From assembly GCA_023416585.1 (NCBI GenBank), contig JAEZHM010000063.1, positions 1 through 63,738 of the forward strand: 63,738 bases of DNA. Direction: 5' to 3'. Source of the stretch: Bacillota bacterium (GTDB taxonomy: Bacteria > Bacillota > Clostridia > Christensenellales > Aristaeellaceae). Positions 51,504 to 60,596 of the stretch are shown here, piece by piece; position 1 is the first letter of the stretch; each line of letters starts with the position of its first letter. A program made the translations under genes and the position numbers. The notes beneath the pieces were generated by a model, which ran no database searches, was not told where the DNA came from, and saw only the letters and a list, made by a program, of their open reading frames with translations.

Positions 51504-51623
51504 ATTTCGCGCCTGCGGGCGCGACCAGGGCTTTCCGATCGCCCTGGACCTTCGGATGCTTGTCTATGTAGAAAAAAGCATCCTCCCATCCGCTGTTCAT
51601 TATATCCCAGCCAGATGGAAGGA
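51504..51623. repeat. Repeat modules shared with the 5330-5951 spacer
   Basis: 51504-51536 matches 5445-5477 with two differences; 51541-51559 matches 5692-5710 exactly; 51608-51623 is an inverted CTTCCATCTGGCT box like those at 5479 and 5559. The spacer between topB and the ABC exporter therefore holds a mosaic of the same modules and no gene. Confidence 0.8.
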
Positions 51624-51649
51624 CGCAATATATCAAGTCTATATGAATT

Positions 51650-53545
51650 TTATATAGATAATGGGGATTCCAAAGGGGCTGTGTCCCTTTGGCAGGGTCC
51701 AGGGACGGCGTCCCTGGTTGAGGATTGGAGAATTTGCAGGCCCTGCTCATCCTCAAACTGATTGGTATACAGGTGGTAGTAGTAACCCTTTTTGACGATG
51801 AGCTGGTGGTGATTGCCCTCCTCAATGACCTTTCCGTCCTGTATGACCAGGATGCGGTCGGCGGAGCGCACGGTGGATAGACGGTGGGCGATAATGAAGC
51901 TGGTGCGGCCCACCAGCACCTGGGAGATGGCCTGCTGTATGAGCTGCTCCGTTTCCGTATCCACAGAGGAAGTGGCTTCATCCAGCACAAAGATGGCGGG
52001 ATCGGCCAGGATTGCCCTTGCAAAAGAGATCAGCTGCTTTTCGCCTGTGGAAAGCCGGCTTCCGCCTTCGCCTACATCAGTATCGTAGCCTTTTTCCAGG
52101 CGCAGGATGAAGGGTTCGGCATTCACCATTTGCGCGGCTTGATGAATCTGCTCATCTGTTGCGTCCATGCGGCCATAACGGATATTGTCACGTATGGTTC
52201 CGCTGAACAGGTGCGGTTGTTGCAGCACATAACCCAGGTGGCTTTGCAGCCAAAGCTGGCTGCGCTTGCGGTAATCCACGCCGTCGATGAGTATGCTGCC
52301 TGCCGTGGGCTCATAAAAACGGCAGATCAGGTTGACGATGGTACTTTTGCCGCTGCCTGTTTCACCTACCAGTGCGATGGTCTGACCGGCCTTGACTCTC
52401 AGACTGAAATTCTTTAAAACCTGTTCGCCTTCCTTGTAGCGGAAGGACACATTCTGAAACTCGATATTGCCTTTCAAAGCTGGCCAGTTTTCCCGTTTTG
52501 GGTGGAAATTGTCGCCGAACTTCTTAACGACTTCGGGAGTGTCTACGATGTCCGGCTCCGTTTCCAGCAGAGTGACCACACGTTCCGCCGCGGCCTGGGC
52601 ACTTTGCAACTCGGCAAAGATCCTGGCGATATCGCGAACCGGCTGAAAAAACTGTATTGTATAATTGACAAACACCTGAACGGTACCCAGCGTCATGACG
52701 CCGGTGAAAACATCATATCCACCCTTCCACAGCGCGTAAGCCGTAGCCAGGGAACCCAGAGAAACAACGATAGGCAAATATAGTGCGGACAAGGATGCGG
52801 CGCGTACGGAGCTTTTTTGCATTTGAGAAGTCAGATTCTGAAACTCCTTGGTGTTCATATCCTCCCGCACCAGCGTTTTTGTGGTCTTTGCACCCATGAT
52901 GCCTTCGTTGAAAGAGCTGGTGATCTGGCTGTTTGTTTTGCGCACCAGACGGTAGGCAGCCAGTATTTTCTGCTGGAACTTCCAGCTGATGAAGGCCAGC
53001 GGCGGGATCACCAGCATGACGATCAGCGCCAGCTGCCAATTGAGAATAAACATCTGAATGCCGCACATGGTAAGGAAAACCGTACCCCAGCCCAGATCCA
53101 GCAGCGACCAGCCGATGGTATCTCCCAGTCGCTGGGTGTCGGAGGTCATGCGCGTCATGAGATACCCTACCGGCATGGTGTCATAGTATGAGAAAGGCAG
53201 CTCCTGCAGCTTGCGGAAACCCATTTTGCGTATCAGGTAGCATACGCCCGATTCCACACGGCCGCAATTCTGTAAAAAGATGTATACCGATATAACCTGA
53301 AGCAGCATCAATCCCACGTATAATGCAATAAACCAGGGCAAATTCTGCGTTTCCTGCTTGCCGATAATGCCATCTATGGCATAGCCGGTCATTCGTGGAA
53401 AGATTACGTCGATGGTTGCGCATATGGCCATGAAAATGCCGATTTGCGCCAGATTCTTATGATAGGGTCTGGCGTAACCCAGCAGCTTTTTCCAAAGCTT
53501 TAGGTCAAACTGCTTTGTATAATCCATCTCCTCCTGAAACTGCAT
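51650..53545 (-). CDS. Heterodimeric ABC exporter subunit, canonical Walker B
   Basis: A 631-residue half-transporter with six membrane segments (about 30-325) and a nucleotide-binding domain. Walker A is GETGSGKST, and Walker B ends VLDEATSSVDT with the catalytic Glu intact. The signature is degenerate, LSTGEKQ instead of LSGGQ. This complements its partner encoded upstream, as in LmrCD/BmrCD-type drug exporters. The start ATG lies one base after the partner's stop. The last 20 or so residues (STRDAVPGPCQRDTAPLES) are encoded by the hairpin repeat at 51661-51722 and are unlikely to be original. Confidence 0.94.
   Translation of the reverse strand: MQFQEEMDYTKQFDLKLWKKLLGYARPYHKNLAQIGIFMAICATIDVIFPRMTGYAIDGIIGKQETQNLPWFIALYVGLMLLQVISVYIFLQNCGRVESGVCYLIRKMGFRKLQELPFSYYDTMPVGYLMTRMTSDTQRLGDTIGWSLLDLGWGTVFLTMCGIQMFILNWQLALIVMLVIPPLAFISWKFQQKILAAYRLVRKTNSQITSSFNEGIMGAKTTKTLVREDMNTKEFQNLTSQMQKSSVRAASLSALYLPIVVSLGSLATAYALWKGGYDVFTGVMTLGTVQVFVNYTIQFFQPVRDIARIFAELQSAQAAAERVVTLLETEPDIVDTPEVVKKFGDNFHPKRENWPALKGNIEFQNVSFRYKEGEQVLKNFSLRVKAGQTIALVGETGSGKSTIVNLICRFYEPTAGSILIDGVDYRKRSQLWLQSHLGYVLQQPHLFSGTIRDNIRYGRMDATDEQIHQAAQMVNAEPFILRLEKGYDTDVGEGGSRLSTGEKQLISFARAILADPAIFVLDEATSSVDTETEQLIQQAISQVLVGRTSFIIAHRLSTVRSADRILVIQDGKVIEEGNHHQLIVKKGYYYHLYTNQFEDEQGLQILQSSTRDAVPGPCQRDTAPLESPLSI
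51661..51722 (-). repeat. Dispersed double-hairpin repeat, copy 3, inside an ORF end
   Basis: Read on the minus strand: CCAGGGACGCCGTCCCTGG hairpin, then CCAAAGGG/CCCTTTGG arms followed by AATCCCCAT. Same part order as the copies at 17441 and 51381. It overlaps the 3' end of the ABC exporter gene and supplies its last codons. Confidence 0.8.
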
Positions 53546-53546
53546 G

Positions 53547-55376
53547 TCATATCACCTCGGCTTTCACTTTGGCCTGGCTCAATGTAAACTCTTCCTCCAG
53601 GGCGGTCTGGATCTGGTTAATGCGCTGGTAAAGCCCGGGACGGCTGCAAAGCTCCTGATGGGTGCCCTGATCCACAACGCGGCCCTGGTCCAGCACCAGA
53701 ATATGGTCGGCCTCGCTCAGTGTGGTGATTCTGTGACTGATGATAATAGTGGTGGCTTTGTGGCTTCTTGAGCGGAGCGCGGCACGGATCTGCGCGTCCG
53801 TTTCCGTATCCACAGCGGACAGGGAATCATCGAAAATCAGGATATCGTTATCTTTCATCAGCGTGCGGGCGATGGCGATACGCTGCTTTTGCCCGCCGGA
53901 CAGCGTGACGCCCCGCTCGCCTACCAGCGTGTCATATCCTTTTTCGCTCTCCCGAATGAAACCATGCGCACAGGCGATGGAGGCCACCCTTTCGATTTCC
54001 TCCTGGGATGGCGAAGTCAATGCAATGCCCACGTTTTCCCGGATTGTTTTGCTGAAAAGGAAAGGCTCCTGCAATATAAGGCCTACACGGCTTCGTAGAT
54101 ATTTGCGGTCAATTTGGGTAATGGGAACGCCGCCGATGAATATGCTGCCCGACTGGGGCTCAAACAGCCGCTGTAAAAGATGGACCATGGTACTTTTGCC
54201 GCTGCCTGTACTGCCAAGGATGGCTACGGTTTCGCCTGCCTTGATGGTGCAGGATAGGTGGTCAAGAATGGGCCTTGTCTCGTCGTAGGCAAAGACCACT
54301 TCTTCAAATACGATATCTCCGTCAAGCGGCGGGCGTACGGCATCAGGTTCCGGCGTTTCTACAGGATTGCTTAGAATTTCCCTGATGCGCTGCATGGACA
54401 CCTTTGTCTTGCCGGCATCGCTCAATATGCGGCCAAGCTGCCGCACCGGGAACAGAAGCATACCTACAAAGCTTGTAAAGATAATCATCGTGCCCACGGT
54501 GATGATGCCCGCAGCGGCATACCAAATGCACAGAAGCAGCGTCGCCATGATTTGTAACATGCTTAAGAAGTCGGCAGAACTCCAATAGACAGACAGCATG
54601 CGAATAAGCCTGAACGCCTTTCCGCGGTAGTCTTCGCTGGCGGCATCAAACTTTTCCACCTCATGCTGCTGTCGGCCAAAGGCGCGCACCACCCGCACGC
54701 CGGTCAGGTTTTCCTGGAGCACGGCGCTCATTTTGCCTTCGCTTTCATCGGCGTGCCGGAAGTTGGTGGTAATCTTTTTGAAGAATATGAACGCGGTTAA
54801 AAACAATATAGGGATCATGATCATGCTGTACAGCGTGATTTCAACATGAAGGCTGAAGAGAATGGAAAAGGCCATCGCAAGCATCAGTACGGTGTTCACC
54901 GCTTCCACAAGCTGCACAGACAAAAAGCGGCGGACCGTCTCCACATCGCTGGTGCACCGCTGGATCAAATCGCCTGTCTCCGCCTTCACATGAAAGGAGA
55001 AGGGCAGGTGCTGCAAATGGGTATACAGCCTGTCCCGGATGGTCAAAGCTATGTTTTCACTAGCTACGGCGGACCAGCGGCCTTTGCAGTAGGTAAAGAC
55101 GCCATTGACCATATTCAAGGACACCAGAATAAGTCCCACAATCCACAGATTGTGAACCAGGTATTCCCTTCCGCCCAAGGAAGCAGTAAAGCCCCGCAAA
55201 AAAGCAGGCAGTTTGCTGGGCGACGTACCCAGTATGCTGTCTACTGTTTCGGCCAGCAATAATGGTGTGATGAAATTGATCAATACGGTAAATGCGGTAC
55301 ATATGACTGCGCCGAGATATGTTCCCGCATTTGCGGCCACCAACCTATAAAGCAGGCGATTCTGCTTTTTCTGCAT
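53547..55376 (-). CDS. Heterodimeric ABC exporter subunit, degenerate Walker B
   Basis: A 609-residue half-transporter, first gene of the pair. Six membrane segments are followed by a nucleotide-binding domain with Walker A GSTGSGKST and a canonical LSGGQKQ signature. Walker B reads LIFDDSLSAVDT, with Asp in place of the catalytic Glu. With the partner's LSTGE signature, this predicts one active and one degenerate ATP site, the known design of BmrCD/LmrCD and TM287/288. Multidrug export is the usual role; the natural substrate is unknown. AAAGGAG supports the ATG at 55376. Confidence 0.95.
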   Translation of the reverse strand: MQKKQNRLLYRLVAANAGTYLGAVICTAFTVLINFITPLLLAETVDSILGTSPSKLPAFLRGFTASLGGREYLVHNLWIVGLILVSLNMVNGVFTYCKGRWSAVASENIALTIRDRLYTHLQHLPFSFHVKAETGDLIQRCTSDVETVRRFLSVQLVEAVNTVLMLAMAFSILFSLHVEITLYSMIMIPILFLTAFIFFKKITTNFRHADESEGKMSAVLQENLTGVRVVRAFGRQQHEVEKFDAASEDYRGKAFRLIRMLSVYWSSADFLSMLQIMATLLLCIWYAAAGIITVGTMIIFTSFVGMLLFPVRQLGRILSDAGKTKVSMQRIREILSNPVETPEPDAVRPPLDGDIVFEEVVFAYDETRPILDHLSCTIKAGETVAILGSTGSGKSTMVHLLQRLFEPQSGSIFIGGVPITQIDRKYLRSRVGLILQEPFLFSKTIRENVGIALTSPSQEEIERVASIACAHGFIRESEKGYDTLVGERGVTLSGGQKQRIAIARTLMKDNDILIFDDSLSAVDTETDAQIRAALRSRSHKATTIIISHRITTLSEADHILVLDQGRVVDQGTHQELCSRPGLYQRINQIQTALEEEFTLSQAKVKAEVI

Positions 55377-55827
55377 AAAACGTCTCCTTTCGGGCGGAAA
55401 AGAGCCATCGGCATAAATACAGCCGACGGCGCCTTCACACATCAAAAAAGAAAGAGGCGAATGCTATGTGTTCAAGTGCGTATTAGGCCGTGTGCGTTGG
55501 ATAGGGGGTATGCTCGTGACTGACAAATTAATTCTTCGCTATCTTCGTGATTCATTTTGGACATGGGGAATTCGACTGCAAAACGTAGTATACAGGAAAA
55601 TGGATGAAAAAGTCAATTGCTTTTGTATGCAAAAGAAGTGTATGATAAGGATAAGGGGCTGGCTGGAACCGTATAACACTGCAATTTTGGTAGCGTATAC
55701 GCTTTTTTGTCTGTTTTCTTGCGGTATTTGTTTCATAATGGTCAATTTCTATTGATTTTTTCGCAATAAAAAAGTAGAATATATAGGAAATAAAAAATCG
55801 GAAGGCGCGGAGAGGATGGAGAGGCCT
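55377..55827. promoter_or_regulatory. Spacer between ABC exporter and two-component system, with a promoter
   Basis: TTGATT (55752-55757), 17 bases, TAGAAT (55775-55780) form a plus-strand promoter for the response regulator. On the minus side GCCGTCGGC and GCCGATGGC arms (about 55405-55436) make a hairpin in the ABC leader. A frame at 55510-55755 (81 codons) ends in a hydrophobic segment (AILVAYTLFCLFSCGICFIM), but its GGGGG is only one base from the ATG; I leave it uncalled. Confidence 0.55.
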
Positions 55828-56520
55828 ATGGCGAAGCGGATCTTGCTGGTGGATGACGAACCCCTCATTCTCAAGGGATTGCGTTATACCCTGGAGCAGG
55901 AGGGTTATGAAACAGATTCAGCCGCCGACGGCGAAGAGGCGATCTCAAAATTCTTCTCCGGCGATTTTGACTTGGTGCTGCTGGATGTGATGCTGCCTAA
56001 GCTGGACGGCATCGCTGTGTGTCAGCGCATCCGGGAGTACTCCAGCGTTCCCATCATCATGCTAACCGCCAAAGGCGAGGATATGGACAAGATTCTCGGT
56101 CTGGAGTACGGCGCTGACGATTATATGACAAAACCATTCAATATTCTTGAGGTGAAGGCCAGGATCAAAACCATCCTTCGCCGGGCCAGCCATGCTACCG
56201 GATCGGAGGAGAAGAAGGTCATCCGTGTAAGGGACATGGAAGTGAACGTGGTGAACCGAACGGTGACCCTGGGCGGAAAAGAAGTCAAGCTTACCGCCAA
56301 GGAGTTTGATTTATTGCAGCTCTTTATCAATAACAGGGGCAAGGTGTTCAGCCGGGAAGCGATGCTGGAAACAGTTTGGAAATACGACTATACGGGGGAT
56401 GCCCGCACGGTGGATGTGCATATCCGGCGCCTGAGGGAGAAAATAGAGAGAAATACGGCTCAGCCTGAATTTATTTTCACCAAATGGGGAGTTGGCTATT
56501 ATTTCACCGACAAGGATTAG
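55828..56520 (+). CDS. OmpR/PhoB-type response regulator
   Basis: A 230-residue regulator. The receiver domain (1-118) has the acidic pair in ILLVDDEP, phosphoacceptor Asp53 in LVLLDVMLP, Thr80 and Lys102 in YMTKPF. The C-terminal winged-helix domain (about 130-228) includes LTAKEFDLLQLFINNRGKVF, the recognition helix DARTVDVHIRRLREKIE and the wing WGVGYYF. The ATG at 55828 is chosen to fit the family start MAKRILLVDD; an in-frame ATG at 55816 is an alternative. The sensor kinase overlaps its 3' end. Confidence 0.95.
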   Translation: MAKRILLVDDEPLILKGLRYTLEQEGYETDSAADGEEAISKFFSGDFDLVLLDVMLPKLDGIAVCQRIREYSSVPIIMLTAKGEDMDKILGLEYGADDYMTKPFNILEVKARIKTILRRASHATGSEEKKVIRVRDMEVNVVNRTVTLGGKEVKLTAKEFDLLQLFINNRGKVFSREAMLETVWKYDYTGDARTVDVHIRRLREKIERNTAQPEFIFTKWGVGYYFTDKD

Positions 56521-57982
56521 CCCATTTACCAGCATCCGCTGGAGAATACTGCTCGCCTTCCTACTGATCGTCGGAGGATCCTTCTACGTGATGGCAACCT
56601 CGCTGACCAGTTTGGTTGGCGATTATCTTTTTGAGCAGCGCATAAGGTCTGATAGGTACAACGTGGAAACGCTGGCGGATCAACTTACGGAGTTGTATCA
56701 AACCGCCCAGGCTACTGCGCTTACCGATCGGCTGAAAGAAGCGGGGCGTGAGCTTGACGGTCGGCTGCTTTTGTTGGATACCGACGGAAAAGTGCAGTTT
56801 GACAGCTTTTCAGAAATAAACGGCGCCCGCCTTCAATATCCCGAGGTACTGGGTATCCTCATGCAGGGAAAGACGGTGGATTACGGTCTTCATCAGATCT
56901 CGGGAACTGGTGATTCATCAGGCAGCACGGTGCTGTCCTTTTTGCGCCCGCTCAATACCAGCGTCAAATGGGTGGGCTATTGTACCGCGGCCCTGACTCA
57001 CCAGGGAAAAGTGATCGGGGTATTGCTTTTTTCATCCCCGGTGCAAAGCATGATGCAGGGCCTGTATCAATTGCAGGACCAGATGATTTTATACTTTCTC
57101 ATCGTAGCTGGTGTGGTTTTAGTCATCGCCCTGATTTTTTCCCGTGTGATCACCAAGCCCATCGCCGTTCTTACCAGGGGCATCCAGCGCATGGGCCGGG
57201 GCGATTTTTCCGCCAGGGTGGCAGTGAAGGGGTCCGGCGAACTAAAGAGGCTGGCGGAAACATTCAACATCATGTCCGAAAAACTGGAAGCGCTGGACAA
57301 AAGCCGCAACCAGTTCGTTTCCAATGCCAGCCATGAACTGAAGACGCCTTTGGCTACCATGAAGATCCTGCTGGAAAGTCTCATTTACCAGCCGGAGATG
57401 GAGGAGGAGCTCAGGACCGAGTTCATGACCGATATCAACAAGGAGATCGACCGGCTGAGTTTGATCATCAGTGATCTGTTGACTTTGGTCCAGATGGATA
57501 CGAAGAACATGAAGCTCAACAGGCAGAATATCCGTATGTCGGATCTTCTGCGGGATACCATCCACAAGCTCACGCCAATGGCACAAAAGCGGCAGCAGGC
57601 CATTCAAGCAGATATTCAGGACGAGGGTGAAATGTATGCTGATGGGATTAAACTGCAGCAAGTGGTTTATAACCTGATGGAGAATGCCATAAAATACACG
57701 CAGCCCGGCGGGCGCATCCAGGTGCGGCTTTTCAAAACGGGAAAGGATGTAAACATCACCGTCAGTGATAATGGGCCAGGTATACCCAAGGATGATCTGA
57801 CCCATATATTCGACAGGTTCTACCGGGTGGACAAAGCCAGATCAAGGGAAACAGGCGGCACAGGGCTGGGCCTATCCATCGTGAAGCAAATCGTATTGCT
57901 GCACGGCGGCAATGTGACGGTTAAAAGCGAGGAAGGGCAGGGCGCCACGTTTATTGTGGAATTGCCCGCTCACAGCGGTTAA
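56492..57982 (+). CDS. Sensor histidine kinase
   Basis: A membrane kinase of about 496 residues. Two membrane segments (about 18-40 and 199-219) enclose an extracytoplasmic sensor domain of about 155 residues, probably PAS/Cache-like. Then HAMP (TKPIAVLTRGIQRMGRGDFS), the dimerisation domain with His281 in FVSNASHELKTPLA, and the ATPase domain with N, G1 and G2 boxes (LMENAIKYT, VSDNGPGIP, GGTGLGLSIVK). The start is uncertain: I use the TTG at 56492, which overlaps the regulator by 29 bases, because no ATG or GTG precedes the first membrane helix. Confidence 0.93.
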   Translation: MAIISPTRISPFTSIRWRILLAFLLIVGGSFYVMATSLTSLVGDYLFEQRIRSDRYNVETLADQLTELYQTAQATALTDRLKEAGRELDGRLLLLDTDGKVQFDSFSEINGARLQYPEVLGILMQGKTVDYGLHQISGTGDSSGSTVLSFLRPLNTSVKWVGYCTAALTHQGKVIGVLLFSSPVQSMMQGLYQLQDQMILYFLIVAGVVLVIALIFSRVITKPIAVLTRGIQRMGRGDFSARVAVKGSGELKRLAETFNIMSEKLEALDKSRNQFVSNASHELKTPLATMKILLESLIYQPEMEEELRTEFMTDINKEIDRLSLIISDLLTLVQMDTKNMKLNRQNIRMSDLLRDTIHKLTPMAQKRQQAIQADIQDEGEMYADGIKLQQVVYNLMENAIKYTQPGGRIQVRLFKTGKDVNITVSDNGPGIPKDDLTHIFDRFYRVDKARSRETGGTGLGLSIVKQIVLLHGGNVTVKSEEGQGATFIVELPAHSG

Positions 57983-57994
57983 GAAAGGAGCGCC

Positions 57995-59020
57995 ATGTAT
58001 AAACGATATTTGACGGCATTGTGGCTTACGGCGCTGCTTCTTGTATCCGGCTGCTCCGCAATCCTGCCCGATCCCCTGCAAAAGGCCGAGGCAACCATGG
58101 TGCCAGGTGTAACAGCGGAGCTGCACAGCCCGCTGGCCAATGAAAAAAACAGGGATACTCAAACGGTAACGCTTTTCTTCCGATATGGCCGTGAGCCCAT
58201 GCTGGCTGGGGAAGCAAGGGTGCTTTCCATCTCTCAAAACGAATCGGAGGAAAAAGCGCTGGTGCAGGCGCTTTTGGATGGCCCCGGAGCGGGATCGACG
58301 GAGCTCACCCGCCTGTTTCCTAACCAGGTGCGGGTGTTGAACACCGTTTCCCAAGGCGATGTTTTGTTCGTTACATTCAATGACGCACTTTTAAAGCCCT
58401 ATGCAGACGAACCGAATGACTGGCAGGATAGGGATGATTGGCTGCGGGAAGTGCCACTCCGGCGCAGGCTGGCCATGGCTGGGCTGACGGCTTCCATCAT
58501 GGAGAATTTTTCTTATCACAGCGTGCAGGTGCTGGTGCAGCAGCGCAGCGACGTATCCACCAGCCTGCGGCTGGAGAACACCTATTTTCATGACAAGAGC
58601 CTGCCCCACGGGTTGGCGGCGCCATTTGCACGTGAGGAAACGCTGCTGCTCACCCAGGAGAATACGATTCGTACAATCATCGAAGCCTGGCAGGAGAAGG
58701 ATTGGAGCAGGCTGTACTTGTATGTGTCATCATTCAACCAGCTAACCGGACAGCCGCGCCCCAGCATGGAAACTGCTTTTCTTCAATGGGACCAGGCACC
58801 GGCCATTACGGGCTTTGATACCACGGGCGGCAGCGTATCGCCTGACGGCAGCCGTGCAGTGATGAGCGCCGATTTGACAATGGTTATGGGGAACGGGCAG
58901 GAAATGAAGTTCTCCGCTCTTCCCGTTAAGCTTTTGCGGGATAAGGGCATCTGGAAGATATCATACGAGCAATTAATGACGCTGATGGTATTGATGCCGG
59001 GGAAGGAGGCCGCTAAGTGA
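57995..59020 (+). CDS. GerMN-domain lipoprotein 1
   Basis: A 341-residue exported lipoprotein with the lipobox LLVSGC (Cys20). Residues about 58-165 form a GerMN domain (VTLFFRYGREPMLAGEARVL, ALLDGPGAGSTELTRLFP), the module of the spore germination protein GerM. A C-terminal part (about 225-335) resembles a small alpha/beta stress or NTF2-like fold; this is a guess from LTQENTIRTIIEAWQEKDWS. AAAGGAG precedes the ATG, 12 bases after the kinase gene. It is coupled by overlap to the next lipoprotein. Confidence 0.88.
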   Translation: MYKRYLTALWLTALLLVSGCSAILPDPLQKAEATMVPGVTAELHSPLANEKNRDTQTVTLFFRYGREPMLAGEARVLSISQNESEEKALVQALLDGPGAGSTELTRLFPNQVRVLNTVSQGDVLFVTFNDALLKPYADEPNDWQDRDDWLREVPLRRRLAMAGLTASIMENFSYHSVQVLVQQRSDVSTSLRLENTYFHDKSLPHGLAAPFAREETLLLTQENTIRTIIEAWQEKDWSRLYLYVSSFNQLTGQPRPSMETAFLQWDQAPAITGFDTTGGSVSPDGSRAVMSADLTMVMGNGQEMKFSALPVKLLRDKGIWKISYEQLMTLMVLMPGKEAAK

Positions 59021-60579
59021 AAAGGACAAAGCGCGCCTTGGCTTTCGTTTTGATAGCAGCTTGTTTTGCCATTTCCGGCTGCCAGCCTTCCGTACCCGTC
59101 ATTTCGGGGGAAAGCGGCACGGTTCCTGCAACGCTGCCGCCTCCGCCCCTTGTCTATGAGCCGCCTATCGGAGATGCGGGGTTGGAATATACCACGAAGG
59201 CAACGCTGTTTTTGCCAAGAGCCGACGGCGTGCGCCTGATCGCACAGCAGGTTCAGGTAACGCTTCCCATGGGGCGCCATGGGGCTGAAGCGGTTTTAAA
59301 GGCGCTTTTGAGCCATCCGGGCAACGCATTGGTATCTCCCCTGTCCAAATCAGTCAAGCTGCAATTGGCGGGAGATAATCCCGTGGAGGTATCCCGGGAT
59401 GTGGCTACGGTAAACCTGGGCGCTTCAGCCCATTCATTGGAGCCCAAGGAGTTTTACACGGTCTGCCAGGCCATTGCCAACACGCTGACGGAGTTTTCCG
59501 ATATACGGTATGTGAATGTACTGGTAGCAGGGGCGCAGGTAGGGATGGACGTATCCGCTACCCTGCCCATGGGCACGCTGCAAAGGCGAACCGGCGAAAA
59601 TTTGGATACGTTGTGGGAGCAGGCGGTGGCACAAAGGGTGCTGCTTTCCGAGGAGGCTTCCACCCGCAGGCTGTCCACCACCGCTACGCTGTATTTTCCA
59701 GCCAGGATGGGAACCGGCATATTACCGGAGGTGAGGAATATCTCCTTCGAGGGGCAGACGCCCGGACAGCTTGCCAAGGGCCTTTTACAGGAACTGTCAA
59801 GAGGTGCGGAGTATTTGGGTAACGTGCCCGCTTTGCCGGATCTGAACAAGTTTCTGCTTGAGGATCCAGCCGTTTCGGAACCATCCGGTATGAACGGGCG
59901 GAAGGTCACGCTGCGCTTTTCCCAGGACTTGAATGATGCGCTGGCTGAAAGCGAGGGCCTCACACGCTCCATATGCTTAGCGTCCCTTACCTATACCTTG
60001 ACCACCTTCCTGCCCAATGTGGTGGCTGTGGAGGTATATATCGGAGATGTATTGATTCCAGACATAAAGCCCAGCAGCGTCTATACACAGCAAGCCATCA
60101 CATTTAAAGACGGTTTGGAGCATCGCAGCGATTTCGGTATGTTTTTGCTGGACTATTGCCGGCTGTATTTTGCGGCAGACAATGGAAAGCTAACGGCTGT
60201 GAACAGGCCTGTGCCTTACTATGAGGCCAAAAACCCACGATATCTTATATTGCAGCTGAATGAAGGTCCCAAGCTGTACGATACGGAAACTGGCTTGAAA
60301 GGTGTTATTCCGCCGGGACTTAAAGATGCGGATCTTTTGGGCTTAAGGCTTGAGGAGGATACGCTTCTTACGCATTTTTCCGATACTATCCGCATGGCGG
60401 CTTCTGCTTTATCTGGAAATGAAGAGCGGCTGATGATCTATGCCATCGTGAACACACTGTGCGAAAGCCCAGTGGTTTCCAGGGTGCGGTTTTATGTGGC
60501 AGGAACACAGCCGGAAACATTGGCAGGGGAAATATATCTGCCGGGTGAGTTTTTGCCCAGCCCAGGATTGGTAAACTGA
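59017..60579 (+). CDS. GerMN-domain lipoprotein 2 (multi-domain)
   Basis: A 520-residue lipoprotein with the lipobox AISGC (Cys22), a Pro-rich linker and at least two GerMN-type repeats (about 58-175, TKATLFLPRADGVRLI; about 225-345, TTATLYFPARMGTGIL). A further C-terminal segment around SVYTQQAITFKD onward may be a third, diverged one. The GTG start overlaps the preceding stop (GTGA). It likely works with lipoprotein 1 outside the membrane, possibly feeding a signal to the kinase. GerMN is also found in LpqB of actinobacteria, which sits behind mtrA-mtrB. Confidence 0.86.
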   Translation: MKRTKRALAFVLIAACFAISGCQPSVPVISGESGTVPATLPPPPLVYEPPIGDAGLEYTTKATLFLPRADGVRLIAQQVQVTLPMGRHGAEAVLKALLSHPGNALVSPLSKSVKLQLAGDNPVEVSRDVATVNLGASAHSLEPKEFYTVCQAIANTLTEFSDIRYVNVLVAGAQVGMDVSATLPMGTLQRRTGENLDTLWEQAVAQRVLLSEEASTRRLSTTATLYFPARMGTGILPEVRNISFEGQTPGQLAKGLLQELSRGAEYLGNVPALPDLNKFLLEDPAVSEPSGMNGRKVTLRFSQDLNDALAESEGLTRSICLASLTYTLTTFLPNVVAVEVYIGDVLIPDIKPSSVYTQQAITFKDGLEHRSDFGMFLLDYCRLYFAADNGKLTAVNRPVPYYEAKNPRYLILQLNEGPKLYDTETGLKGVIPPGLKDADLLGLRLEEDTLLTHFSDTIRMAASALSGNEERLMIYAIVNTLCESPVVSRVRFYVAGTQPETLAGEIYLPGEFLPSPGLVN

Positions 60580-60596
60580 TTGAAGGGGAATCGGAT

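Noticed and set aside
55510..55755. Possible small membrane protein ahead of the response regulator
   Set aside because: The G-run is one base from the ATG, the frame overlaps the promoter, and codon use looks AT-rich and random; kept only as a note in the spacer entry.
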